Source of the DNA: Epiperipatus broadwayi
Taxonomy: Eukaryota; Onychophora; Udeonychophora; Euonychophora; Peripatidae
Assembly: GCA_028023455.1 (NCBI GenBank)
Contig: JAQFVV010012446.1
Location: 5,269,501-5,333,500 of the forward strand
Direction of reading: 5' to 3'
Length of the DNA: 64,000 bases
Shown here: in pieces, positions 1-11,342 of the stretch
Numbering within the stretch: position 1 is the first letter of the stretch
How the letters are laid out: every line of letters starts with the position of its first letter
Position numbers and translations under genes: made by a program
The notes under the pieces: generated by a model
Database searches by the model: none
The model's input: only the letters and a program-made list of their open reading frames with translations
What the model was told of the DNA's origin: nothing

Positions 1-188
1 ATAATAGATAGACAATTGAAATCTTAAACTGGATTCCAAGAGATTGTAAAAGATCCAGAAAGAGACCACATGTGAGATGGATGGATAAAATAAGAAAGTA
101 TGCAGGGATGATGTGGAGAAGAGAAGCTAAAGATTGGAGATGGATTGAACTTGAAAAAACCTTGACCGATGATGATGATCATATATAA
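1..188 (+). pseudogene. 3' end of an RTE-type LINE ORF (C-terminal tail)
   Basis: From about position 63 the + strand reads RPHVRWMDKIRKYAGMMWRR followed by EAKDWRWIE, ending at a TAA at 186-188. This is the characteristic C-terminal tail of the endonuclease/reverse transcriptase proteins of RTE-type LINEs, often annotated in invertebrates as craniofacial development protein 2-like (R-P-x-x-R-W-x-D-x-I-R-K-x-A-G...W-x-x-x-A-x-D-W). The catalytic domains lie outside the window. The frame is open for about 40 codons. The same module is tandemly repeated near 53.7 and 58.4-58.9 kb. The tail passes straight into a tetranucleotide microsatellite, which is common at the 3' ends of non-LTR elements. 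Family recognised by eye. Confidence 0.7.
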
Positions 189-204
189 GAAGACAGTATA
201 CAGA

Positions 205-365
205 AAGGTAGGTAGATGGATGGATGGATTGATGAATAAATATAGATGGAAGGCTAAACCCATGGCTGAATGCATAGATTGATGGTTAAATGAGTAGATA
301 GACAAATACATAGAAAGACAGAGATAGATAAATAGATGGGTGGATTGGTGAGTGAATAGATAGAC
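205..365. repeat. GATG/GATA imperfect tetranucleotide microsatellite
   Basis: Interspersed GATG, GATA and GATT tetranucleotides run for about 160 bp directly after the LINE C-terminus. The tract may be the expanded 3' tail of that LINE copy. Confidence 0.75.
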
Positions 366-1510
366 ATACTTATATAATCTATTAGAAAATCAAACTTTAA
401 TTGTTTGATAAAGCAAGTCTTAGATTATCCCCCCCCCCCTTCTCCCAGTTAATTTTTTTATTTTATCCTCTTTAAGATCACAATTTTCTCTAACATCATT
501 AGGTCGCTCTGACATCATTAGGTCAAACGTAAACGTTGCCAATATTTTTGCTTCTCCCTTTCCTTTTTTAAGGTACAAAAAGAAGTATGACACAATCTTT
601 TCCTGTTTTTAGGTAATATTATACCTACTTATAGCTCAAAATTCAACAACATAAAATAATCCTCACCTAATTATTTTTCTTACTGCATTATAATTCTAAT
701 ATAACTATTTTACGATTCTATTATTTTAATACGCATTCTGCCATATTTTAAATATTTGCTAATTGTAATAATATGTCCTCTAAATGGTTTTTATTTTATT
801 TTTCGATGGAGAATTTAAAAATATTATTTATTTGTCTATTGCAAATGTTGTTGTTGTTGGTTTTAAATTAAGATAAAATTTGAAAAATTTTTTTTTTTTC
901 AAAACATCCGCTGCAGTTTATAGCTAGTTATAATGAAATATCTAAAGCAATTTATTGTTTGCTTATGTCAGCTGACGTCAGCAATTTATTGCTTGCTTGT
1001 GTCAGCCGACGGCAAATGTTTTTGCAAACAATTCCAGGTTATAAGGTTTGGCTCAAACAGTTTCGCAATAGTTACCAATGATGTATTGAATCATAAGGAG
1101 ACTGTTTTGAACTATCAACATTTTAAATAATCACTAATAAAATAAATAATGTTTAGGGTTTTATTTCACATCAGTCATCTTTTTCCTAGGACACACTGTA
1201 TTTAAATATTAATCTTTATATCATAGTTCGTTAAAATAGTAACCCCACAACAATAATAAAAATATAATCAAATTTCTCATTTGAAATATGTTGAGTCAAT
1301 CTTATATATATGATGTGTGTTTAAGTGAGCTCCGGCATGTATTCAGAAATGTAATTTTCTGCACTTACAAAACATTTTAAAACAATAATTTCTAAATTTA
1401 AAATCAATATTGACTATAGCGCAGATTTATTCTAGCGAATATATTAAGTAAAATGTATTTGTTGTTATCATATATAATATATACTTAAAGTGAAATTATA
1501 TTACTACTTG
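366..1510. other. AT-rich stretch without recognisable gene
   Basis: Contains a poly-C run near 430 and short A/T homopolymers. The 65-codon frame at 933-1130 has no recognisable domain and is probably chance. Nothing else seen. Confidence 0.5.
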
Positions 1511-1995
1511 AAAACTTTTTTTTTTTTCAAAAGTAACCTTTATTAGTTAAAAGATTACAAAAATTTTCGGGTACACTTACCCGTTGAGGATTACAAAGTG
1601 TTTAATGTTACATGGTAAAACAATTATTGACCAGGTTTATATAAAGTGCATATGCTCGATAACAATGATACCCATAAAAGGGTTACTATAATTTTGATTA
1701 ATGTGTATTTGTACATGGATAATAAACTCTTGACTCGCAGCTGAGCCATGTCAAGACCATTATAGGTATCTCTTTCTCCCAATTAACAGTCCAAATGTGC
1801 AGGGACCCCATTTGGTCTACCTGCCCAAAATTGGAAAGCCAACTAGGGAAAAACAAGTAACAAGCACAGATCTGCACTGCCCAAACCAACCTATCAAGGG
1901 CACAGCGGCCGACCAGAGCAAGAATGGCACTGAGACTTTGACCAGGTACCCTCCTGGCAGGTTTTCTATAATTACACATTCGGCAAAAAAAAAAA
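1511..1995 (-). mobile_element. Retroposed, polyadenylated sequence of unknown source
   Basis: Read on the minus strand, this segment ends with AATAAA (complement at 1539-1544) followed after about a dozen bases by a poly-A tract (T-run at 1516-1527). That is the signature of a reverse-transcribed polyadenylated RNA: a truncated LINE 3' end or a processed pseudogene. The part at about 1730-1975 is clearly less AT-rich than its surroundings, which also suggests recent arrival. A 101-codon minus-strand frame (1698-2003) and an overlapping 75-codon plus-strand frame cross it, but neither shows a domain I recognise. No target-site duplication is obvious. Confidence 0.45.
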
Positions 1996-2445
1996 TTATA
2001 CATACGGTAAATGAATATGTATGATTTTTTTTAAAAAAAAAGTAGTTTTAATATTTGCGGAAAACAAATATTTACTCAAATTATTAATTTTGTCTGTCTG
2101 GGAATAGGTTAATGAACTTTAAGAATATCAAAACGACTATTATTTTTTTATTGTCTTTGAACCGTAATTATTATTTTCTTTTATTATTTATTTAAATATA
2201 TATTACCGAAGTTTTCTCATTTCAAAGTACAGTACTTCAATAATGAGAATGCAAATATTATTACAAAAGATTTATTCATCTACTTCGCGAAGCTTCCTAA
2301 TTACTAATTAACAATTATCAATCCAAAGTAATATAAACATATATATGTTACAACTTTTGCCTCGTTCTGAAAGATAGATAAAATCAATATCATTCATATT
2401 TGGATACAAGTATAATGTATATATTGAACTGTAGTAGTAATTAGA

Positions 2446-2820
2446 GGGGATTTGAACACAGACTTTAAACTCCCTTCAGCTAGCTATCCACTCCATCTTA
2501 TATAGCCGATACATAAGCGCATACACAAAGAGATAAATGATCTTCAAAATAGCTGTTTGTGCCGAATTAACACCGATCATTTGATCCAGATCATCATCTC
2601 CCGCACATACATATAATCAGTGCTCAGTTTAAGACAGCAAATCTTCGAACTTTAATGGGAAGGCTTCAATCTTCTCCAACTTTCTTCACTCATCCATATT
2701 ATTGAAAATCTGATGATAAAATGATTAAAGTTTTGATGCCAATATTGTTGTGATATCGGCACTGTTCTGTTAGTATGTTGAAACCGCTTGATGGCATTGC
2801 TTCTATGAAAATGCACAAAT
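2446..2820 (-). repeat. Interspersed repeat family A (tRNA-like end), diverged copy
   Basis: This is the reverse complement of a family seen again at 14.5, 21.4, 28.1-28.9, 31.7-32.1, 46.6 and 46.9-47.2 kb. Shared landmarks on the family's own strand are a TTGAAGATTTGCT block, GCTGAGCACTGATTATAT, GATCATTTATC, and a terminal GTTCGAATCC-type pol III box B-like motif. No coding capacity. Confidence 0.6.
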
Positions 2821-3162
2821 ATAATGTTACCAGACCCACCACATTATTTGTGAAATAATAAGAAGAAGAAGAATCGTATGGGTTAACATAATTCATTTAT
2901 TTTCCTTAATAAATTACTGTAATTCTTTTTACAATTCTTTGTATCTCTGCATATAACTATGAGAAATGTTTTACACTCAGATATTTTATCATACAGCTTA
3001 ACATAATTCATTGATTGATTTCCTTAATAAATTACTGTCAAATTTTACGGATGATAAATTTAAACCTTTAACAAGTGTGTACAAATTCCATATTAGTCCT
3101 GCAATATAGGAAGGAGGAGATGGTATGCTTTTTCATATCTGAAGGTTTGTGATGATGGTATT
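2821..3162. other. AT-rich stretch, nothing recognised
   Basis: No domain-bearing frame, tRNA or repeat signature could be supported here. Confidence 0.4.
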
Positions 3163-3590
3163 TTAGGTGTATTTATATATTGGACTATTTGCATGATCTA
3201 GTATAAAGTATTGAATGTCTTTAGAAAAATTACTTTATATATATTTTCAAAGTATACTCAGCTGTTAGTACTAGCACATAAGGTAGTATATCACAATGTT
3301 TTGAGAGATATTATTCCCCTCTCTTCTTCAGGTGATGCTGGTCTGATCAGTGACAGTACTAGCATGAGAATCGAACCTGGATCTTTAGATTCTTGAATAT
3401 TGAATTTTATTCCCATGCTAATATTGTCATTGGTCAGGCCAGCAATACCTGAAAAAAAGAGGAGATTAATACTTCTTGAAAACTAACAGTAGAATGTACT
3501 TTGAAAATTTAAATAAAGTTACATTTTTCTAAAGACATTCAAAACTTTATATTAGATGATGGAAATAGTCCAATATATAAATACACATAA
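3163..3590. mobile_element. Foldback element, about 430 bp
   Basis: The left arm (about 3163-3355) is an inverted copy of the right arm (about 3420-3590). Matching landmarks are TATATTGGACTATTT with its complement near 3565, TCTTTAGAAAAA with its complement near 3530, and CTTCAGGTGATGCTGG with its complement near 3450. The inner part near 3370-3385 reads, on the minus strand, CCAGGTTCGATTC, a box B-like motif. The structure suggests a MITE or foldback element; no transposase is present. The superfamily cannot be told. Confidence 0.65.
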
Positions 3591-5502
3591 AAAACATGAT
3601 ATGTGCATGGTGAAAAGTACTGTATACTTACAGTTCAATAAACAATATGTTATGCATGAGAGGAGCTCAAAACAAAATATGGCAGATATCACAGTCTATT
3701 GTACTTTATTCTTTTCAGTGCTTTTATAAATTGATATCTACATCTCCCAAATTTCGATTGATTAGCAAGCCGTCTTCAGAACTATTGTATACATGACAAT
3801 ATATTATTTTAATGCTTATGGTACACATACTTGATCATCAATGATCCAGTATTTGGTATTACTTGCCGTTGTGATCTTGGCACAACTTATTTTCATTATT
3901 TAAAACTACACCGTAAACTTAATGAATTTTTTACATCATTAAAATGCGGGTCTATCAGAAGTTAAAGCGGAGATCTTACTGAAAAATAGTACACATACAC
4001 ACGTTTTTATAAGTAAATGTTGATCTTTCCAAAAACGAGTACTGTATTTAAAAAAATAATATCACTTGGAACAGTCAAAATATGAATTGTTAACCGGTCA
4101 TTTACGTTTATTTTATATACATAATAAATAGGTAATTACACCAGACAAAATACTTCAGTGCAGTATTTCCATTTGATTTCCAGCTGTTTGCACTATGAAT
4201 CAACGCGCAATTATCTTTTATACAGGAAGATGTTTGATTCTTTATACGGTTGCATAACCGGAGCGAACGCATCTATAAATTAAAATTAAACGTTAATAGA
4301 CCGCGCAAGAGTTTTTTTGAAAAATAAATATATTTTTTCTAATTTTCTAAACTTAATTATATATGTATATATAACAATAGTTATTAGAACAACATTAAAA
4401 AAATTTTAAATAACAGAAATTTATATATTCTTTAAAATAAAAATTAATAATTGAAATGTGTATGTATTTATAACAATAAAATAATTTTGAATTTCAGCCA
4501 ATCTTTAGGCAGGTTAAGTGCAAAATATTTTTAAGAAGCTTATTGGAGGTAAATGATGCTTTGATAGTCTTCTAGCCAACTGTCTAGGTGGTAGGAGTTT
4601 GAAGTTGTTCTTCTCTAGCTACGAATAGGTAAGTATTCATTTCAGAAAAATAACTGGAGGATCAACTGAATTGTCTATTCCTTTGCAATGGCTTCCTGTT
4701 CTTTCACCTATTCTTTCACCGGAGTCAGAAAAGCAGTTGACTCACAGAAAATATAAAAATAGGTATTAAGCAGATCGAACTTGCCAATAAATTACACATA
4801 CCTAAGCTTTGACTTAAATCAAAATTCTTTGTTTTGGATATTCAGCCAAGAATCTACAATCTGAGAATTACATATAAAAAATAAAATTCTTTAAATGTTC
4901 CAAAATGAATATACTTTTCCAGTGTCAACAATAAAGCTATCTGGATTCGATCCTTTCAAATGAAGTTTAATCAATAAATTGTATAAACCCTTGATCCAAT
5001 GATCTTCTTCATAAAAGAAATTAATAGGCACTGAATTAAGTAAATGTGGACAAACCCAAATGCCTGTCAAATTTATGGTTATAATGAGGAAATTGAAGGA
5101 TTTAATAAAACCACTACTGAATCTACTTCCTGATTGGGATTTCTACAAATTTGTTAATGAAATTTTAATAATTAAATTAATTTTAAAAAAATCCACATAA
5201 TAAATAAATAATATCATAGACCTTTTTGGAATTCTTTTTGAAGTTAATAATAGATGAAAATGCTAGTTTTTTTTTTTTTTAAAGAAGGATGTAATACAGC
5301 ATTTTCCAACATTGACTTCTATATTGTTTCTGAGACATCTGGTTTGAAATCACGTGATAGCTTACTGCAAACTTCTGAGATCATTAAAATTAATTATACA
5401 TCCATACAATTTAATAATATCAAAAAATTAAACATATTTATTTCATTAACTTTATCTTTTTTATTGCATTGGCAAATTTATATAATATTAATATCACATA
5501 TG
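3591..5502. other. AT-rich stretch, nothing recognised
   Basis: No protein domain, tRNA or clear repeat family was seen. Short poly-A/T runs only. Confidence 0.4.
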
Positions 5503-5683
5503 ATCTTTATTACTTTTTACAATGCTTTTTTACAACCCACTGACGGTTTTGATTGCCCCAGTAATCTTCTTCAGAACTTCTACTTATATTTCCAAATCTA
5601 GTAGAAGTTCTGAAAAAGATTGCTGGGACAATTGAAACCGTCAGTGGGATTGTAAAAAAGTATTGTAAAAATTAATAAAGAAT
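5503..5683. mobile_element. Foldback family C element with hammerhead-like stem-loop
   Basis: Two arms of about 80 bp in inverted orientation surround a spacer of about 16 bp near 5590. Outer parts contain CTTTTTACAATGCTTTTT and its complement. Each arm carries, on its own strand, CTGAAGA followed by an AGATTGC stem-loop, GAAAC (or a variant) and CGTCAGTGGG. Related sequence recurs at 30.24-30.47 kb. The stem-GAAAC-N-GTC layout resembles a degenerate hammerhead ribozyme of the sort found in Penelope-like elements, but CTGAAGAA departs from the canonical CTGANGA core by an extra A. Confidence 0.6.
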
Positions 5684-6191
5684 ATAAATTATAATTTTCT
5701 TCCCATGACCTACTAACTACATTCAAACAATAAACTGAAAAAATCAATGATTCAAAAATATTTTCCTAAAAAAATCTAAATACATTTCTACTATGTATAA
5801 GATTGTAACATTATGAAAACAGAATTAGTCTAACAAAATAAAATAATCCACTTGTCAAAGTTTTGCTTAAATCAAAATAAATAATATCTAGATGTAGCTT
5901 GCTGTCAATAGCATGTTCTTCTATTCTCACTAGTATACACTATCTAAAGTAAATTTTACAATAGAAGAATACGTTTATGAATAACAATGTATAATAAGCA
6001 AAGGTTATTTGATGACGTAATAATCATGGAATGTTTTAATCGTAATCTACCAATTTCTGATCAAAGAATAAGGATTTTTATTAAAAAACTAAGACGATGA
6101 TAATATATAGAAATAGAACTGCTTACTGATCTATTAATTATGTGGCAAATAAGTTAGGATTAAAAAAATTAACAAGCTTTTTAGTTTAGAT
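5684..6191. other. AT-rich stretch, nothing recognised
   Basis: No feature could be supported. Confidence 0.4.
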
Positions 6192-8928
6192 CAAGTGTGT
6201 CCAACATGTCGATTGCAATAAACTGCTCGATCGCCAAGAAATTTTAAGTTGGCCGCTCAAGCTAAAATAAATCTTTTCTGTATAAGATTTTATTAGAATT
6301 AAAGGAAGTTTTTAAAAAAACAACAATTGAAATTTGGAGTTTTTTTTAATTTGAATTCGAAATCCAATTTAAAACTAAAATTTTAAAAACTATAAAGTGT
6401 TTCAATGATAATGATTTTTTCTTGTACTTCGAATCACAAAATATATGCTATAACCAAATAGACGTGACGAAACGGAACGATTGTGTGCCATTAATCGGAA
6501 TTAATAAAATTGAACGGGATGTACTTAGGATCTTTCGTTAAATTTTTAAAACAGTTTATGTCAAAAAAACGAAACGAATCCTGCCATTTAAATCCTACAA
6601 ACGTACGTTTTTTTGACATTTTACATTTTTGAAAAAAAAAAAAAAATTGTAAAACGCAATCAAATAATAAAAAATTGAAGAAAACGATAGCTACTTTGAG
6701 TAAATTTACTATCGTTTCCTTTCGTCTATTTTGGCTACGTTTATTTTTGAATTTTCGTTTAAGTAGGCTGACTAGTTTTAACATTTTGATTTTTGGAAAT
6801 AATTTTTAAAAAGTTTTTCCAATTGTGAAAAGTGATTGCGATACTTAAATCGTATTAATTCAATATTATACGAGTATTTTTATTGATAATTCTTATTTTG
6901 TGGCAAAAATTAAATTATTTGACACCCCCCCCCCATAATGAGCAGTAAAAAAGCAAAAACTTATAATTTCAATAACGACTGGGAAAAAGAGTTTTTATTC
7001 AACATATATAAAGAAAAGTGTTTTTGTTTATTGTGTAATGCTACCGTAGCATTACCGAAAGAGGCAATCTAAACAGACATTTTACTACTATACATCCAAG
7101 TTTTGATCGAGATTTTTCTCCGAAATCTATAATAAGAAAATCTGAAATACAAAGATTAAAAAGATGTCTACATTTACAACATCTTCATTCAAAAAAACAA
7201 GGGCAACAGTGGCATCTCACCATGTCTGTCGAATTTTTATAAAGCACTGCTTTAAATTATTAAACTTATTAGATTTTCTCATTAAGTTTATATCTATATA
7301 TGTATGTGCATTTAAGCATACACATACATATCAAGCGCAAAAAGTCTTTTACAGATTGTCAGATATTTAAAGAAGCTTTTTTGACTATAGTAGATAGCTT
7401 ATTCACAATTTTAAAAATAAAATGGAGATTGTTAATGCTATCCAAGATATACAACTTTCCAGACAAACTGTAACAAGTTGAGTTAAAATCATGGCGATGA
7501 ATTTAAGATCACAACTTTAACAGGATTTTGAAAATTTCGTGGTTTTCATTTCAATTTGATGAGTCAACTGATAGTTGTGATATGTCCCAACTTAATATGT
7601 TTGTGCATTTAGTATTTCCTGATTTGACTGTAAATGAAGAATTTCTCAAAATTCTATCTTTAAAATTGAACGAACCAGAGGAGAGGGCATCTATAATGTT
7701 TCTAAAGCTTTCATATTATCTGAAAATCTTCCACTTAAGAAGCTCATTTCCATTATTATAGATGTTGCTTCTACTAATGACTAGTTGTGAAAATGGATTT
7801 TTAGCATTTTGTAAGAGAGATATTGATTTTCCTAATTTGATTTCATACCACTGCATAATTCATCAACAATCATTATGCAGTAAAATGTTGACCGTTGATG
7901 ATGTTATGAATACAAAACTATTAAAATAATTCAATTAGAGTGAAAGCACAGCAAAAAAGATTGTTTAGTGTTGATGCAGATTATGGTGATTTAGTTCTAC
8001 ATAATTCAGTAGATGGTTGAGCAAAGCTAAGCTTTTAGAAAGATTACACAAGCTGTTGCCACACATAAAAGATTTTTTGGATGAAAGAAAAAGTCCTTGT
8101 GTTGTTTTACTTCACAATAAGATCTGGCTGCAAAAACTAGCATTTTAAACAGATCTTACAATTAAATTAAATGAATTAAATGTAGATTTGCAAGGACAAA
8201 ACAATAACTCACATGATTATCTCCATCGATACATTTAAAATGAAACTGGAAATGTGGATTTCTCAAATTAATAAAAAAGATTTGAAACATGTTGCAAATT
8301 TAAGAGAAGAAATTGGGTCAAATATAGAAACGTGATTACCAAGAATTTGGAAATATTTTGCAAAACATTATTCTGCAATTTCAATAAAGATTTCAAGACT
8401 TTGAAAAACTTCGTCCAATCTCTTCATTTTGCACATCACCATTCTCTAAAATAAATGTAGAAAAAGAAGCTGTACTAATTGCAGAAGTATTTAATATGGA
8501 TGTAGATAGCTTGGAAATATAATTAATTAAATTACAAAATAACATTAGATTGAAATTGCATGATCGAGTGATATATGGAAGTATATAATCATTGAGAATT
8601 ATCCGCTATTAAAAACATATATTTTAGACTTCATTTATATTTTGTATCTACATATTTATATGAATCATCAATTCCTCACATGAACTGTATAAAATCTAAA
8701 TATCGCACTCATATGACCGGAAATCATCATAATGATTGTTTATGATTGACTGTTTTTAATTACTCAAAAATAGCTAATAATATTCACATTAATTTGTTTA
8801 AAGTTTTAATTATATTTGTTTATTTTATTTTAAAATGATTCTTTTTCTTTTTTTCACTCATTTAGTCAATCATCATTTATTTGGAAAATAAAAAGTGGCT
8901 CTTAGGTTTTAAAAGGTTGGCACATCTG
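6192..8928 (+). mobile_element. Decayed hAT transposon (GTF2IRD2-like)
   Basis: Terminal inverted repeats are visible: CAAGTGTGTCCAAC at the left end and, reading inward from the right, CAGATGTGCCAACC. The flanking octamers GTTTAGAT and GTTTAAAG look like an 8-bp target-site duplication with two changes, as expected for hAT elements. The subterminal AGTGGCTCTTAGG near 8895 is typical of hAT ends. The element is 2.7 kb and carries one broken transposase gene. Confidence 0.75.
6938..8760 (+). pseudogene. hAT transposase pseudogene, GTF2IRD2-like
   Basis: An ATG at 6938 opens a frame with a BED/TTF-like zinc finger: C-x-C-x-x-C in CFCLLC, then H-F-T-T-I-H after a 1-nt frameshift near 7065. Further pieces in different frames follow the order of GTF2IRD2/ZBED-type hAT proteins: QFDESTDSCDMSQLNMFVH near 7550-7605, ISYHCIIHQQSLCSKML near 7845-7890, VDADYGDLVLHNSV then WLSKAKLLERL near 7970-8050, LNELNVDLQGQ near 8170, and a C-terminal KSKYRTHMTGNHHNDCL near 8695-8745. 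Several frameshifts and in-frame stops, including changes at W-L-S and before F-K-M-K-L-E, show it is dead. Such genes encode transposases that can be host-domesticated, but not this copy. Confidence 0.8.
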
Positions 8929-10315
8929 GTTTAAAGCTTGATAGAATAAAAACAAGTAAAAAAAAATAGGTGCTAGAGAAAAGATGTATTCCAAATGCAT
9001 TGTTCAAAAAAATTCATAAATATTCTAACTGATGAAAGCCAAAAGCTAGAAACTAGCCTGGGGAATATTTGGACAGGTCAGCACTGAATAAGGATTTATT
9101 AAACAACACAATTTGTTATCTATTAATTACTAGAGCTTAAACTAGATTGAGTAAATATGAGGAGAATAAAAAAATATGCTAATAAATAGCAAAGTGCAAG
9201 CATAGGTCATGTTTTGATTATATATTTCCTACCAATAATATCCATAGGAGCATAGTGAATTAAGTTCATGTTAGTGGACCTGGTATAAGTCCATGTTTTT
9301 GGTAGATATCTAGTAAAAATATTCACTTTTTTTATTATACATATATTTTTTCCAAATATTTTTTAACTATGGGTGACAGAATCAGATGTCTAAAATGTTC
9401 CATATATGATTAAATTTAGTACTGATATAGCAATTGTTCATGAATCAGTAAAAATAACCTCTTAAAAAAACAATAAAAGTATATCTTTATTTTTTCAAAT
9501 CAGAATCCTCAGAAATATTTAAATTACATTGTATTCATTAACAAATTCTCCTAATTATGCCACCTAGTGTAAGCTCGAGGAATCAATAAATGCAAATTCA
9601 TTGTGTTCACTAAATATCCATTCAATCCTGTCACAGACTAGTTTCTAGCTTGTAGTTTTCATCTATGATGAGTTTTGGGTCTTGAATGAGTGCAGCTGGA
9701 TTTTTTGGATATAGTGCACCTTTCCTCTACCCTAGGTGGCAAATTAAAGTAGGAAATTTTGCTATTGAAAGCATTATGTAAGCTGAGATCATGTCATGTT
9801 TTGCTTGTTACAAGTAAAATTTTATTAGTAACATGGTTTATATAACTTTGATTAAAGAAAAAAAAAGTCAAAAACCGAATTTTTAGCTAATTGTAAAAGA
9901 GACTTTGGTATGCATTACAACAAGAAAATATCATAGAGAATAGTATTGTAAAATGCTGAATTTTATGCCCTATCCATAATTAAAACTTTATGCAATCATG
10001 AATGCTGGAAATGTCCTATTACCTGCTTCTGATACTTAATCTGGTAAACCTTTTCTCACAATAAAAATATATAATACATTAAAGAATCAGACATTAGACA
10101 TTCAGAAAATCATATAACATTAAAGCACTGAAAGTGATCAGTTGGACCTTAACCGAGGACCCTTAACTGAGTTCTTGAGACCTTTCCTTTACCACAGCAC
10201 TCTTATTTTAATATCATACTTTCAAAATACCTATTTTTTATGCGTTGTATTGACTGTTTTCTTCTCTTTTTTCTAGTCTATATATTGAAAAAAAAAAGTT
10301 TTCTTTTAATTTTCA
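8929..10315. other. Non-coding AT-rich stretch with two isolated repeat B cores
   Basis: At 9029-9061 (+) and 9634-9665 (minus) sit diverged copies of the repeat B ribozyme-like core (CTGATGA, AAGC/GCTA stem, GAAACTAG). In the first, the GTC cleavage triplet is GCC; in the second, CTGATGA reads TAGATGA. They are about 600 bp apart in inverted orientation. Nothing else recognised. Confidence 0.45.
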
Positions 10316-10359
10316 CTTGACTAATATTCATACTTCTTTTTACCACTGCTTACCACAAA

Positions 10360-10500
10360 TAATAAAACTACTACTAGTAGTAATAGTAGTAGCAGTAGCA
10401 ACAACACCACCATCATCATCATCATCACCAACAAAAACAACAACAACAATAATAGTAATAATAATAATAATTATTATTATTATTAATTTATTTATTACAA
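10360..10500. repeat. Compound trinucleotide microsatellite (TAG/CAA/CAT/AAT)
   Basis: Runs of TAG, CAG, CAA, CAT and AAT trinucleotides produce long but meaningless open frames on both strands (10317-10694 + and 10340-10648 minus, with poly-I/T/V/D tracts). Confidence 0.85.
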
Positions 10501-11107
10501 TAATATATAAACAATATAAAATGAATATAATTCCAAACAAGGAAATACTTGTGTGGGGAGTCATATATTTATGTGCACACATACAAAATGATAATGATAA
10601 CGATAATAATTTATATTTAATTATAAAATCACAATATAAACAATACAATAAATTACAAAATATTAATCAAAATAACTACATAGAATATAATTAATATACT
10701 TTTTAAACATAGCAAATAATATGTGGTTAAAAGGTAGAGACAAAAGAAATAAACAACTTAAAACCATTGTGAATGAACTGCCTGTGACTATCTTCCAAAT
10801 TAAAAGCAAGCAATGTCAAATGAAAGTTTTTAGCTAATCGAATATTTATTTTAAAAATTCTAGCACATAAAAGGAAACAACATCGAAATATTAACAACAG
10901 ATAAAACACAGCCATTACTACAAATATTCTGAATCGAAGTTGATTTAGACTTTCCAAAAATACACACAGTAATTTTGTGAAACACATAATGATGACAAAG
11001 TGTAAGCAATGGAACCATCCCAAATAGAGATATTACAAGACAATATACTTTGATAACATAATAAATTAAATAATATTATATAACCTTGAACACAAATAAA
11101 CAATATG

Positions 11108-11250
11108 ACAAGGCAAAACTCTCCAAACAGTAGTGCCATCCTGTGCCAACTAGAGTAATCAATGGATGCCAGAAGGCTTGTGCATAAAATCCCTATTTAG
11201 TGCCTACTCATCCAATAAGAGATAGTGATCATGTGGTGTTTAGTGGTTAA
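11108..11250 (-). mobile_element. Repeat B fragment (outer part, no ribozyme core)
   Basis: Matches the outer half of repeat B: the GGCAAAACTCTCC start, GAGTAATCAATGGATGCCAG, GCATAAAATCCCTAT, CCTACTCATCCAATA, then the GTGATCATGTG tail. The core present in other copies is missing. Confidence 0.65.
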
Positions 11251-11342
11251 ACAATATGACTTGTACCAAGATAACCTAGAATCAATAGAAACTCCCAAGT
11301 AATAATAATTATCAACAAGAACAATATTACCACAAGTGCAAA

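Noticed and set aside
10317-10694. Open frames of 125 aa (+) and 102 aa (minus)
   Set aside because: Both are produced by the trinucleotide microsatellite and consist of poly-T, poly-I, poly-V and poly-D tracts.
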